NCBI GenBank assembly: GCA_018714805.1
Contig: DVMW01000024.1
Location: 144,491-208,490 of the forward strand
Origin: Candidatus Fimenecus excrementigallinarum
Lineage (GTDB): Bacteria; Bacillota; Clostridia; Oscillospirales; Acutalibacteraceae
Direction of reading: 5' to 3'
DNA length: 64,000 bases
Under the pieces are notes generated by a model, which was not told the origin of the DNA, ran no database searches, and saw only the letters and a list, made by a program, of their open reading frames with translations. Positions 33,951 through 42,410 of this stretch are shown here, one piece after another (position 1 is the first letter of the stretch; each line of letters starts with the position of its first letter). A program made the translations under genes and the position numbers.

Positions 33951-36900
33951 TCAGTCGCCTTCCGCAATGGCCGTGGCGGCAAAAACGAGCACATCCTCGG
34001 CAACCGGAAGTGTCAAGCGGTCATCCTTTACAGGAATTTTCTCAAAGAACAGATAGCCCTGCTTGGCGATGGCGTCGCCGTCCGCCTTGTGCAGGTGCGT
34101 AAATTCATAGGCGAGCGTGCAGCGCTTGCGGTAGCCCGCGCGCTTTTGCCGGCCTTCGTACAAATCGCCTGCGCCCAGCGCCTCCAGGCAGTCCGGAATT
34201 TGTACGCGCGCACCCTCCGGGAAGACGCACGCCCGGTCGCCCCGCGCGGCGGTCAGCACCAGCGCGACGGCGCGCGTGCCCTCGGGCAGCAGCAGCGTCT
34301 GCCCGCAGCAGGCGACGGCGTTTTGCGCGCCGCCCTCCATTGTAAAGGAAATACCTTTACAGGTGAGCGCCTGCGGGAACAGCTCCGTCGGAATGGAATA
34401 GCCGCCCAGCGGTCCGTTTGCCCGTTTCCCGTTCGGCGACAGCGCCGGGACGCTGACCGGCAGCCGCAGCGGAATTTGCCGCGGCACATCCGCCGTTTTG
34501 CCGAAGGGCTTGCATTCGAGCAAAAACGTCATCGGCGCAAAGGGCTCGATGTCAAAGACCAGCTCGCCCTTCTGCGGGCGCAGGGCCTTTAAGGGCTGCT
34601 CCTGCGCGTTGCAGAGCCACGCCTTGCGAATGCCCGCGCCGACGCGCAGCCGCACGCCGGTTTGCTTTTTGCCCGTGCCCTCGTTGACGCGGACAATCAG
34701 ATTTTCGCCGTCCTGCGCCTTTTTCAGCGCGCGCAGCACCACGCCGTCCCCGGAAAGCCCGGCAAAGGAAAAGACCGGGTCCAAAGCGCCGTTCGGGTTT
34801 GCGCGGACGGCGAACGCGCGCAGCGGCTGGTTAAACGCCGCGCCGGCCGCCTGTGTTTCGGCAAGGCCGTCGCCCGCGTGGCTGAAAATACCGAAGGCGT
34901 AGCGGTTCCAGCCGAGGTCGAGCTGGTCCTGGTGGCTGTCGGGCAAAAAGCCGAACCGCGGCGTGTGCAGGCCGGTTAGGCGCAGGGTGTCGGCCGTCGG
35001 GTGGTCCCAACCGTATTTGCAGTCGCTTAACACGGAAACGCCGCGTTCGCCGTCGCTGATGTCCGCCCAGTTCTGTCCCGGGACCTCATAGAGCTTCGGG
35101 GTGTTGAGCCCGCGCCGAATAAAGCCCAGCCCCAGGTCGTAGGCGGCCTGCTCGTTTTGCACGCGCAGCACGAACGGCGTTTTTAAAAGCGTCCGCTTTT
35201 CCTGCCAGTAAATCAGGTTGTCCACGCGCACCGTGTCCTCGTCGAGCCCCAGGCTCACGCGCTGGAAAAAGACGGATTTCCCCGCCGTGCGGCGCGTCTC
35301 CAGGGTTACGCGCGCCGGGCCGTTTTCCAGAATTTTAAACTGCGGCTTCTCTGCAAAGCGCGCGGGCGGGGCCATGACCTCCTTGTAATCCAGCTCCCAG
35401 GCGGGCCACATCTTCGAGCCGTTGTACCGGAACAGCGCCATGCGCACCGGCGCCTTCAAAAGCTCCGCTTGCAGCGATTTGTCAAAGACCGAGGCGATGT
35501 CGCCGTTTTCGTCCAGCGCCACGCGGTAACGCGCGTTTTCAAGCGTCCGCGCGGTGCAGGCAAGGTCCGTTTCCTTTGCATACGGCGCTTTGGCGGGTGT
35601 AATGCAGTAAAGCGCAAGCCCGTTTTCGGGAACTTCGGCGGCGAAAACAACCTCGCCGTTCCCGTTTATCTGGCTGGGCACGGCCTTGCCCTTCGCATCC
35701 TTTACGTGTACATACGCCGTCCCCGCCGGCAGCGCCACGCGGCAGGCAACCGCCCCGCGCCTTGCAAAGCCCGTCGGGTTCGCCACGGCGACGGTCGTCC
35801 CGCGGGAAAACGGCGCGCGCATTTGCCGCGCTGTGGCCTGTACCGCACTTTCATAGACGCCCGCAAACTGGTTGAGCGACAGCACATAGTCGTTCCAGCT
35901 GCGGCGGTACACGCGCGAAAGGGAGGTGCCGGGCAGGTCGTCGTGGAACTGGTGCGCAATGACGCGCTTCCACGCGGTGTCGAGCACCGCCTGCGGGTAT
36001 TCGGCCGCGCCGAGCCACGCCGCCGCGGCGGAAAACCGTTCGGCAGCGTCGGCGGTCTGCTCGTTTTGCTTGTTTAAGCGCTTACCCAGCGCGCGCGAGG
36101 TATAGCCGCCTACGCCGTGGTCGGTCGAAACAAGCTCGTTGTTCCAGACGGGCAGCTTCCCTTTTTCCTCGGCGGAAAGCTCCGTGTCCATCAGGCGGAA
36201 CACGCCGTCGGTGTTCGTAATGGCGACGTCCACCGCTTCGCCGGCGTTTTGGCGCAGCTCGGACACAACGGTCTTGACGGATTTCTCCTTCGGCGCGCCG
36301 CCGCGGTCACCGACGCCGTGCAGCAGGTAGGTCATGGGGAGATTGTATTCCCGGAGGTTCTTGTCGAGCTTTTTCGGCGCATTTTTGTGCGTGCGCACGC
36401 TCTCGAGCGTCGCGCTGTAGTCCTGCGCGTCAAGCGAGGCATAGACCCGGCTGCCGTCCACGCCCTGCCAGAGCCCCAAATCGAACGGGATGCCGTACGC
36501 CGAGCTCCACGTCAGCTTCTGGGTCGTAAAGCCCAAAAGCCCCGCGTGGCGGATGATGCTCGGCAGCGCATACCCGAAGCCGAAGCAGTCGGGCAGGTAG
36601 ATGTCGAGGCTCGTCTTGCCGAATTTTTCGAGGAAATAGTGGTTGCCGTATAAAATGTTTCGGAACAGCGCCTCGGGGGAGGGGACGTTCACGTCGCCGT
36701 TTTCATAGGCGCTGCCCGCCACAAACCAGCGGTTCGCCGCCACATAGCGGCGCAGGCGCTCGAAATCGGCGGGATAGTATTCCTCCATCAGCTCATAGCG
36801 GCGGCTGCCCTCAAAGCTGAACACATATTCCGGGTATTTTTCAAACAGCCGGAAATTTTCCCGCAGCGTCGCGGGGATATATTCGCGCACCGTCGTCTCA

Positions 36901-36974
36901 AAATCCCAGTTCCACACGGTGTCCAGGTGCGCGGTCGCGACGGTATATATGGTAGGCTTTTTCTTCGGTGTCAT
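33951..36974 (-). CDS. Glycoside hydrolase family 38 alpha-mannosidase
   Basis: Retaining, Zn-dependent alpha-mannosidase, 1007 residues, without a signal peptide and so probably cytoplasmic. N-terminal catalytic barrel: zinc ligands in VATAHLDTVWNW (His16, Asp18) and nucleophile region LPDCFGFGYALP (Asp near 127); HQFHDDLPGTSLSRVY supplies the further His/Asp; C-terminal beta-sandwich domains follow (for example TPRFGFLPDSHQDQLD, typical of the family). Last gene of a tight eight-gene cluster, so its substrate is likely a mannoside delivered by the GPH transporter. Confidence 0.93.
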   Translation of the reverse strand: MTPKKKPTIYTVATAHLDTVWNWDFETTVREYIPATLRENFRLFEKYPEYVFSFEGSRRYELMEEYYPADFERLRRYVAANRWFVAGSAYENGDVNVPSPEALFRNILYGNHYFLEKFGKTSLDIYLPDCFGFGYALPSIIRHAGLLGFTTQKLTWSSAYGIPFDLGLWQGVDGSRVYASLDAQDYSATLESVRTHKNAPKKLDKNLREYNLPMTYLLHGVGDRGGAPKEKSVKTVVSELRQNAGEAVDVAITNTDGVFRLMDTELSAEEKGKLPVWNNELVSTDHGVGGYTSRALGKRLNKQNEQTADAAERFSAAAAWLGAAEYPQAVLDTAWKRVIAHQFHDDLPGTSLSRVYRRSWNDYVLSLNQFAGVYESAVQATARQMRAPFSRGTTVAVANPTGFARRGAVACRVALPAGTAYVHVKDAKGKAVPSQINGNGEVVFAAEVPENGLALYCITPAKAPYAKETDLACTARTLENARYRVALDENGDIASVFDKSLQAELLKAPVRMALFRYNGSKMWPAWELDYKEVMAPPARFAEKPQFKILENGPARVTLETRRTAGKSVFFQRVSLGLDEDTVRVDNLIYWQEKRTLLKTPFVLRVQNEQAAYDLGLGFIRRGLNTPKLYEVPGQNWADISDGERGVSVLSDCKYGWDHPTADTLRLTGLHTPRFGFLPDSHQDQLDLGWNRYAFGIFSHAGDGLAETQAAGAAFNQPLRAFAVRANPNGALDPVFSFAGLSGDGVVLRALKKAQDGENLIVRVNEGTGKKQTGVRLRVGAGIRKAWLCNAQEQPLKALRPQKGELVFDIEPFAPMTFLLECKPFGKTADVPRQIPLRLPVSVPALSPNGKRANGPLGGYSIPTELFPQALTCKGISFTMEGGAQNAVACCGQTLLLPEGTRAVALVLTAARGDRACVFPEGARVQIPDCLEALGAGDLYEGRQKRAGYRKRCTLAYEFTHLHKADGDAIAKQGYLFFEKIPVKDDRLTLPVAEDVLVFAATAIAEGD

Positions 36975-37017
36975 AAGCGTCCTTTCCGAGATGCGTTCTG
37001 CGCTTTTTGCGTTTTCA

Positions 37018-38271
37018 TCAGCCGTTTCCCTTGTCTTTGCGTTTCTTTACGGCGCGGACAATCAGCGCCGCCGCCCCGCCGAGCACCACAAGTCCGCCGA
37101 GCGTGCCGAACAGGGCGGGCAGGAACTTGGACTGGTATGCGCCGTAGCCGTGCTGGTCCTTGAAGACGTTCCACACGCGCGCGCAGCCCAAATCGTCATA
37201 GGTCAGCACCTCGGTCTCAAAGGTGGACAGGTCGTCCTCGTGCAGCGTGATGGTGCGCACGCCGCGGTAGTTGCCGTAGCTGTAAAATGTGCAGGCGGGC
37301 ACGGCGACGAGCTCTATGCCCTCATACTCGCCCATAAAGTCGTTCGTGTGGTCGTGGCCGAAAAAGGCGCCGAGGATGTCGCCGACCGCAAGCCAGCTTT
37401 GGAACTGTCCGCCGTTGAAGTCGGGCGGACAGGGGGCCTCGCGCACGTCGCCCTGGGTCAGGTTGTCGGCCAGGTACCAGGTGTCGTGGAAGCTGCTGTT
37501 CCCGCGGAACGCGCCCTTTGTGCCCTTTTCGACCGTTTTAAACATATCGTACACTTCCGGTACGATGATGTGCTGGAACAAAAGCGAGGGGACCGGCTTC
37601 CCGCCGTTTTGCGCCTTGAGCGCTTCGGCGGTGCGCTGGTACCAGGCGGTCTGGTCGGCGTGGACATAGCCGTAGCCGCCGCCCTCCTCTTCCGCCGCAT
37701 AGGGGTTCGAGTCCATGCACCAGAGGTTAAAGACGGTCTTTTCCCCCGCGCTGTCCAAAATGGGCAGGTTGTAGTTGCAGTAGCCGGTCATCTCCTCGCC
37801 CGCGACGGCGACGCAGGACGGGTATTTCTGGAAGCAGGAAAGCAGAAACGCCTTTGCCTCCTCCTCGGTCATGCCGACACCCTCGCTGCAAAGCCCCTCG
37901 TGGTCGTGGTTGCCGAACACAAGCGCAAACGGGATGCCGCGGTCGTCAATGGGCTTGGCGATGGCGTTCACGGCCTGCACCGTTTCCTCCTTGGTCACGC
38001 CGTTCCAGTAGCCAGCGATGTTGTCGCCCAAAAGGATGACAAGGTCCGGCGCGGTTTGGTCAAGCGCGGCGTTCAAAATGGCAAGGGTTTCTTTCTGCGG
38101 CTTGTTTGTGTCCTGCAGGTCCGCAAGGACTAAGATTTTGAATGTACCGTTGTGGAATTGCAAGGGTCCTACCTCCGTAGCTTGTGCCGATGCCGCCATG
38201 GGCAGCGCGCAAAGCAGGAGCGCCGCCAGCAGCAGGGAAATACATTTGCGTATACGTTTATTTGTTTTCAT
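37018..38271 (-). CDS. Exported, membrane-anchored metallophosphoesterase
   Basis: Calcineurin-like phosphoesterase, 417 residues. Sec signal peptide (KCISLLLAALLLCALPMAASAQA), then metal motifs LADLQD, LLGDNIAG, FGNHDHE, FQHIIVPE and FFGHDHTND. The first motif is DxQ rather than DxH. C-terminal membrane helix (about 385-405) with tail VKKRKDKGNG, so the catalytic domain faces outside. It overlaps the zinc-ribbon gene by 14 bases. A paralogue at 52134-53255 shares the DxQ motif but has no signal peptide. Confidence 0.9.
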   Translation of the reverse strand: MKTNKRIRKCISLLLAALLLCALPMAASAQATEVGPLQFHNGTFKILVLADLQDTNKPQKETLAILNAALDQTAPDLVILLGDNIAGYWNGVTKEETVQAVNAIAKPIDDRGIPFALVFGNHDHEGLCSEGVGMTEEEAKAFLLSCFQKYPSCVAVAGEEMTGYCNYNLPILDSAGEKTVFNLWCMDSNPYAAEEEGGGYGYVHADQTAWYQRTAEALKAQNGGKPVPSLLFQHIIVPEVYDMFKTVEKGTKGAFRGNSSFHDTWYLADNLTQGDVREAPCPPDFNGGQFQSWLAVGDILGAFFGHDHTNDFMGEYEGIELVAVPACTFYSYGNYRGVRTITLHEDDLSTFETEVLTYDDLGCARVWNVFKDQHGYGAYQSKFLPALFGTLGGLVVLGGAAALIVRAVKKRKDKGNG

Positions 38272-38518
38272 TTTCTGCCTCTTTCTTTTCTGCGGCCTCC
38301 TCGGCCGCCTGCCGTTCGCGCTTTTGGCGGATGCGCCTGGGCGTGAGCTTGTAAAGCAGCGCGTCCACCTTGGCCCATTCGGCCTCGGCTTTTTCGGCGT
38401 CGGCCTCTAAGCGCGCCTCCATGTTGTAGTACATCAGGTTGCACCCGCAGTGCGGGCACTCGGGCTTTAAGTCGAAAACACGCAGCTTGCCGCCGCATTT
38501 CGGGCATTTGTTATCCAT
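38258..38518 (-). CDS. Small zinc-ribbon protein
   Basis: An 86-residue protein: zinc ribbon with two CxxC pairs (NKCPKCGGKL and ECPHCGCNL, residues 4-27), then a charged helical tail (EADAEKAEAEWAKVDALL, ending EKKEAENENK). It overlaps the GPH gene upstream by 8 bases and the phosphoesterase downstream by 14, so it is part of the operon. Function unknown; the tail could mediate protein contact. Confidence 0.75.
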   Translation of the reverse strand: MDNKCPKCGGKLRVFDLKPECPHCGCNLMYYNMEARLEADAEKAEAEWAKVDALLYKLTPRRIRQKRERQAAEEAAEKKEAENENK

Positions 38519-39986
38519 TGGCTTCCTCCTGCGTATGCTGCGCGGTCATTTCCTTCGACAGCTTCTCGCGGTGCTCGCGGATGTCCGCCTGGATGCGTTC
38601 GAGCTTCTTGCCGTCCAGGTCATAGAACGCGTACGGAATGAGCGAAATGAGGCTGAGCACCTGCGGAATCATCGTAACCAGCGCCCACAGCCACAGCCGC
38701 GTGTTGACGCCGCTCGTCTCCACCAGCACCATGTCCGCACCGACCTCCTGCAGGCCGATAAACGGGATAATCAGCGTTGCAATGCCGGTGCTCAAAGAGC
38801 CGGTCAGCTTGCTGATGAAGGTCAACAGACTGAAGGTCATGCCCTCGTTGCGCTCGCCGGTTTTCCACTCCATGTAGTCGACCGTATCGCCGACCATCTT
38901 GGTCGGCACGACCATGGAAATGCTCGAGACCGCGCTCGTAAAGAAGCCCTGCAGGCTTAAAAGCGGGACGATAATCCGCGGGTCGGTGTAGCTGCGGAAG
39001 CCGAGGAAGAAGATGACGGTCGTCACAACGGCTTTAATCAGCGCAATGCGGATGACAATCTGCTTCGAGGTCCACCGCTTTTCAAACCACGGGATTAGCA
39101 GATAGGCGAAAAAGCCCATGACCGTGCCGGGAATGCCCGCCAGAATGGACAGGCTCGCAATCCCTAAGGAGAGCTTATAGTAGTATTGCGTAAAGACGTC
39201 CGCAATGCCGCCCACGGTGCCGAGGATGTTGGACAGGACGATAAGCAGCAGCGGCTTGTTTTTGAAAAGGAAGCGGAAGCAGTCCAGGAGCTTGGGCTCG
39301 TCGGCGCTTTGCACGGCGCGTTCCCGGGTCTTAAGCCCGCCTAAGAAGAACAGGACCATGCCGACCGTCGCGGCGAGCGTCCCCATAAAGAGGAATACCT
39401 GCTTTAAGTCCCAGCCGATGGTGCCGGCGGTGCTCAAATCGATAAAGATGGGAATCGCAATGCCGACCACGCCGCCGATGATGCTCGACAAAAACCGCGC
39501 CGAGGTAATGCAGCGCGAACGGTCGCCGGGGCTCGGCGAAATCGCGGCGGAAAGACCCCAGAAGGGGATGTCGCCAATCGTGTAGAAAAACTCCCAGACG
39601 AAATACGTAATCCACATATACACAATCTTCGCCATGGTGCTTTCCACGCCCGACAGGAACTGCGCCCCGCCGAAAAAGACGACGGTCGCAATCCCCAGGG
39701 GAATCGGCACGAACAGCAGGTACGGGCGCAGCTTGCCGTAGCGTGTGCGCGTCCGGTCGACGATGCTGCCCATGAGCGGGTCGTTGAAGGCGTCCCAAAG
39801 CCCCAAAACAAAGACCATCAGCGTGACGGCCTCGCTCGGGATGCCGAATACGGTGACCAGATAAAACGTCAGCTGCGAGCGAATCAGGTTGTAGCCAATC
39901 ACCTGACCGCCGTTGGCAACGCCGTACAGCACCGTTTCCTTGACGCCGACGTAGCGGCGTTCCTTTGCGGCTTCTGCAGCCTGCAT
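38511..39986 (-). CDS. GPH-family (MelB-like) sugar:cation symporter
   Basis: MFS transporter of the glycoside-pentoside-hexuronide family, 491 residues, with twelve predicted helices. Signature features: ETVLYGVANGGQVIGYNL, GLWDAFNDPLMGSIVDRTRTRYGKLRPYLL (the conserved D-x-x-x-D..GR-RPY loop, with K for R), and FWGLSAAISPSPGDRS. Substrate not predictable; the mannosidase in the same operon suggests a mannose-containing glycoside. Ribosome site AAGGAGAG. Confidence 0.9.
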   Translation of the reverse strand: MQAAEAAKERRYVGVKETVLYGVANGGQVIGYNLIRSQLTFYLVTVFGIPSEAVTLMVFVLGLWDAFNDPLMGSIVDRTRTRYGKLRPYLLFVPIPLGIATVVFFGGAQFLSGVESTMAKIVYMWITYFVWEFFYTIGDIPFWGLSAAISPSPGDRSRCITSARFLSSIIGGVVGIAIPIFIDLSTAGTIGWDLKQVFLFMGTLAATVGMVLFFLGGLKTRERAVQSADEPKLLDCFRFLFKNKPLLLIVLSNILGTVGGIADVFTQYYYKLSLGIASLSILAGIPGTVMGFFAYLLIPWFEKRWTSKQIVIRIALIKAVVTTVIFFLGFRSYTDPRIIVPLLSLQGFFTSAVSSISMVVPTKMVGDTVDYMEWKTGERNEGMTFSLLTFISKLTGSLSTGIATLIIPFIGLQEVGADMVLVETSGVNTRLWLWALVTMIPQVLSLISLIPYAFYDLDGKKLERIQADIREHREKLSKEMTAQHTQEEANG

Positions 39987-40025
39987 AAGCGTTCACTCTC
40001 CTTTATATCCATGACGGCCGAGCCG

Positions 40026-40991
40026 TCAATTTTCCGTATATATCGGCGCGCACACCGCAAGCAGCGTGCCGGGCGTTTCGTCCGTGTCGCCCCAAAGCGT
40101 CGCGGCGTACCAGCCGCCGGCACGAACGTGCAGGCGCGCTTCCTGCACCGCGTCGGAGACCGGTATGCGCAGGGCCTCGGTCAGTCCGTTTGTATAGACC
40201 CGGATTTCCCGCGGGACAAAGCGGTCCTCGCCCATGGCCCGTGCGCGCGTAAGGTCCGTCCGGAACCAAACCGGCAAGTCGCCGGGCTTTACACAGTCGC
40301 CGGACGTCTGCCCGGCCGCGGTTTCCACGGTGAACAGCGGGCCGGCCGAAACAACCGTCCGCCCGGCTTTTATCGCCTGCTTCATCCCGGCCGCCGTCAG
40401 CGGCGCCGGGCAGCGCAGGTAGGTGCACGCGCTCGGCAGCAGGTTGCCCGCAAGCCGGTGCCAGTCGCGCCCGAAGGTGGGCGCTATATGGAACCCGCGG
40501 TCCAAAAGCGACGTCCACAGCCGGATGGCGCGGGAATTGGGGATGTTTAGCTTCGGCACGCCCTCCGACCAGATTTCCAGATAATCGACCAGCGACCAGT
40601 CGCGCACGCGGTAGTCCCAATGCCCGCCGGTGCAAATGGGCGTCCCAAGCTGAAACGGGTGCGCAATGCCGCAGACGCCGCCGTTTTCGCGGACGGCGCG
40701 CAGCTTCTCGTCTATGGCGTCGGGGCGCGCGTCGCGCCAATCCACGTACCGCGCGCAGTCGAGCACCGGCATATGCCCGAAATACGTCGTCCACTCCATG
40801 CCGCCGAGCACCACGGGGTCGCGGCTTTGCCGCGCTTGCAAACAGCCGGCGGTCGTGTTGTGGTCCGTCAGCGCCACGCCGTCCAAAAGCCGCCCGCGCG
40901 CGGCGTCCAAAAGCGCGGGGACGGTAAACGCCCCGTCGCTGTGTACGGTGTGGCAATGCAGCTCGCAGGCGAACCAGCGTTCAGCGTCCAT
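40026..40991 (-). CDS. PHP-domain / CehA-McbA family metallohydrolase
   Basis: A 321-residue PHP-fold phosphoesterase-like protein: ELHCHTVHSDGAFTV (HxH), DGVALTDHNT, GGMEWTTYFGH, GIAHPF and TFGRDWHRL supply the metal ligands. The last 130 residues, about 190-321, form a beta-rich extension. Such enzymes hydrolyse phosphoesters, phosphonates or carbamates; the context favours a phosphoester. It overlaps the upstream beta-sandwich gene by 11 bases. Confidence 0.85.
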   Translation of the reverse strand: MDAERWFACELHCHTVHSDGAFTVPALLDAARGRLLDGVALTDHNTTAGCLQARQSRDPVVLGGMEWTTYFGHMPVLDCARYVDWRDARPDAIDEKLRAVRENGGVCGIAHPFQLGTPICTGGHWDYRVRDWSLVDYLEIWSEGVPKLNIPNSRAIRLWTSLLDRGFHIAPTFGRDWHRLAGNLLPSACTYLRCPAPLTAAGMKQAIKAGRTVVSAGPLFTVETAAGQTSGDCVKPGDLPVWFRTDLTRARAMGEDRFVPREIRVYTNGLTEALRIPVSDAVQEARLHVRAGGWYAATLWGDTDETPGTLLAVCAPIYTEN

Positions 40992-41448
40992 GCTCGTCCA
41001 CCTCCGCGTCCACCTTTAGCGTGCAGTCACAGCTTTGTGTGACCAGCGCATGGATGTTGAGCATTACCCGCCACACGCCCGCAGGCAGCTTCCCCGGCAA
41101 AAACCCGGGCGACGCCGCGTCTTCCGTCAGGAAATGCGCCTGCACGTCGTCCTGCCGGTGCGCGCAGCCGCGAAACCCGTTCGGGTCGTCAAGCGACACG
41201 GTCACCAGGTTCTTCAGCGGCAAAAAGTGCGTCCAGTCCGGGTACTGCGCGGCAAATTCGCCCGCGTCGCGCTGCAGGCACGCCTCGATAAGCGGCCGCG
41301 CCGCTTCCCCGTCCAGCGTTTTCGGCGCGTAGGAAAAGCGGATGTCGAGCCGCTTTGTATGCGCGGGGACCGAAAAGGAGACGGCCAGGTTCGTTTTTTC
41401 GCTTGCGCGCAGCAGGTGCGCGTCGGTCGAAAGCAGCGTCTGCGTCAT
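40981..41448 (-). CDS. Beta-sandwich protein, probable partner of the PHP hydrolase
   Basis: A 155-residue soluble protein without recognisable catalytic motif, with alternating strands (LDIRFSYAPKTLDG, LVTVSLDDPNGFRGCAHR, LPAGVWRVMLNIHALVTQSCDCTLKV). The closing 'pAG.W.v.l..h' strand pattern is like the N-terminal beta-sandwich that precedes the PHP domain in longer CehA-type proteins, so this is probably that domain encoded separately. It overlaps both neighbours (4 and 11 bases). Assignment inferred. Confidence 0.65.
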   Translation of the reverse strand: MTQTLLSTDAHLLRASEKTNLAVSFSVPAHTKRLDIRFSYAPKTLDGEAARPLIEACLQRDAGEFAAQYPDWTHFLPLKNLVTVSLDDPNGFRGCAHRQDDVQAHFLTEDAASPGFLPGKLPAGVWRVMLNIHALVTQSCDCTLKVDAEVDEHGR

Positions 41449-42410
41449 ACGGTCTCCTCAAGCGTTTTGTCCATAAAGGCTTCCATGGTCTGCAAGTAAA
41501 GCTTCGGCGCGGTGTAATAGCTGCGCGCATGGACGGCGCCCGGGACGGACAGCTTCTCTTTTTTGGAGGCGCACGCGTCGTACAGCTCATCCATCATGAA
41601 GTACGGCACAAAGCGGTCCTCTTCCCCGTGGATGAACAAAATCGGCGCCTTGGCGTGCCGGACGGCGTCTTTGGGCGACGCGTCGCGGAACGAATAGCGG
41701 CAGAAAACCTTGCAATAGAGGTTGCAAAGCGGCAGAAGCGGGAAATCCGGCATATGGAAGGAGGTGTGCAGCTGGTAGGAAAATTCCGCCCAGGCCGACG
41801 TGTACCCGCAGTCCGCCACAATGCCGCGCACCGCCGTGCCGGCCGTGTGCGGGCTCATGAGCATTACGGTTGCCGCGCCCATGGAAACGCCCAAAAGGAA
41901 AATGGGCGTGTTGGGGAAGCGCTCCTCCAGGTAACGCACCCAAAGGTATGTATCGCGCGATTCGTGCGTGCCGTACCCCATGAATTTGCCGTCGCTGTCG
42001 CCGCAGCCGCGGTGGTCGGGCATCAAAACGATATAGCCGTCGCGGTAGAGGTCGGGCGCGGTGAAGCGAAATTCCCGCAGCCCCGCGCTCCTTGCCCCGT
42101 GGCAGGCAAGCACCGCCCGGCCGTTTGGCTTTTCGGGGACAAGCAGCCGGGCGACAAGCTTCGCGCCGTCGGGCGCCGTCAGAGTAAGCGTCTGCAGCGG
42201 CAGGGCGCACAGCTCGTCCAAAGCGGCTTCGGCCGCGGCCTCATACGCCTCGTCGCGCACGCCGCCGCCCGCAATAACCTTGCCAAGGAATTTCGGCAGC
42301 TGCAAGGTCTTGCGCCAGACAAGCTGGTTGAAGATAAAGCCGCAAAGCAGCAAAAGCAGCGCCAAAAGCGCGGCAAGCGCAAGCAGGATACCGAGCAATA
42401 CGTCGTTCAT
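41445..42410 (-). CDS. Membrane-anchored alpha/beta hydrolase
   Basis: A 321-residue serine hydrolase with a strongly hydrophobic N-terminal helix (LLGILLALAALLALLLLLCGF, about residues 5-26) and a lipase/esterase-type core: HGARSAG, PDHRGCGDSDG, nucleophile elbow GVSMGAA, acid HGEEDRFVP and His in VPGAVHARSYY. Resembles BAAT/YqiL-type cell-surface hydrolases; could remove acyl groups from a lipid. It overlaps the neighbours by 4 bases each. Confidence 0.85.
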   Translation of the reverse strand: MNDVLLGILLALAALLALLLLLCGFIFNQLVWRKTLQLPKFLGKVIAGGGVRDEAYEAAAEAALDELCALPLQTLTLTAPDGAKLVARLLVPEKPNGRAVLACHGARSAGLREFRFTAPDLYRDGYIVLMPDHRGCGDSDGKFMGYGTHESRDTYLWVRYLEERFPNTPIFLLGVSMGAATVMLMSPHTAGTAVRGIVADCGYTSAWAEFSYQLHTSFHMPDFPLLPLCNLYCKVFCRYSFRDASPKDAVRHAKAPILFIHGEEDRFVPYFMMDELYDACASKKEKLSVPGAVHARSYYTAPKLYLQTMEAFMDKTLEETV

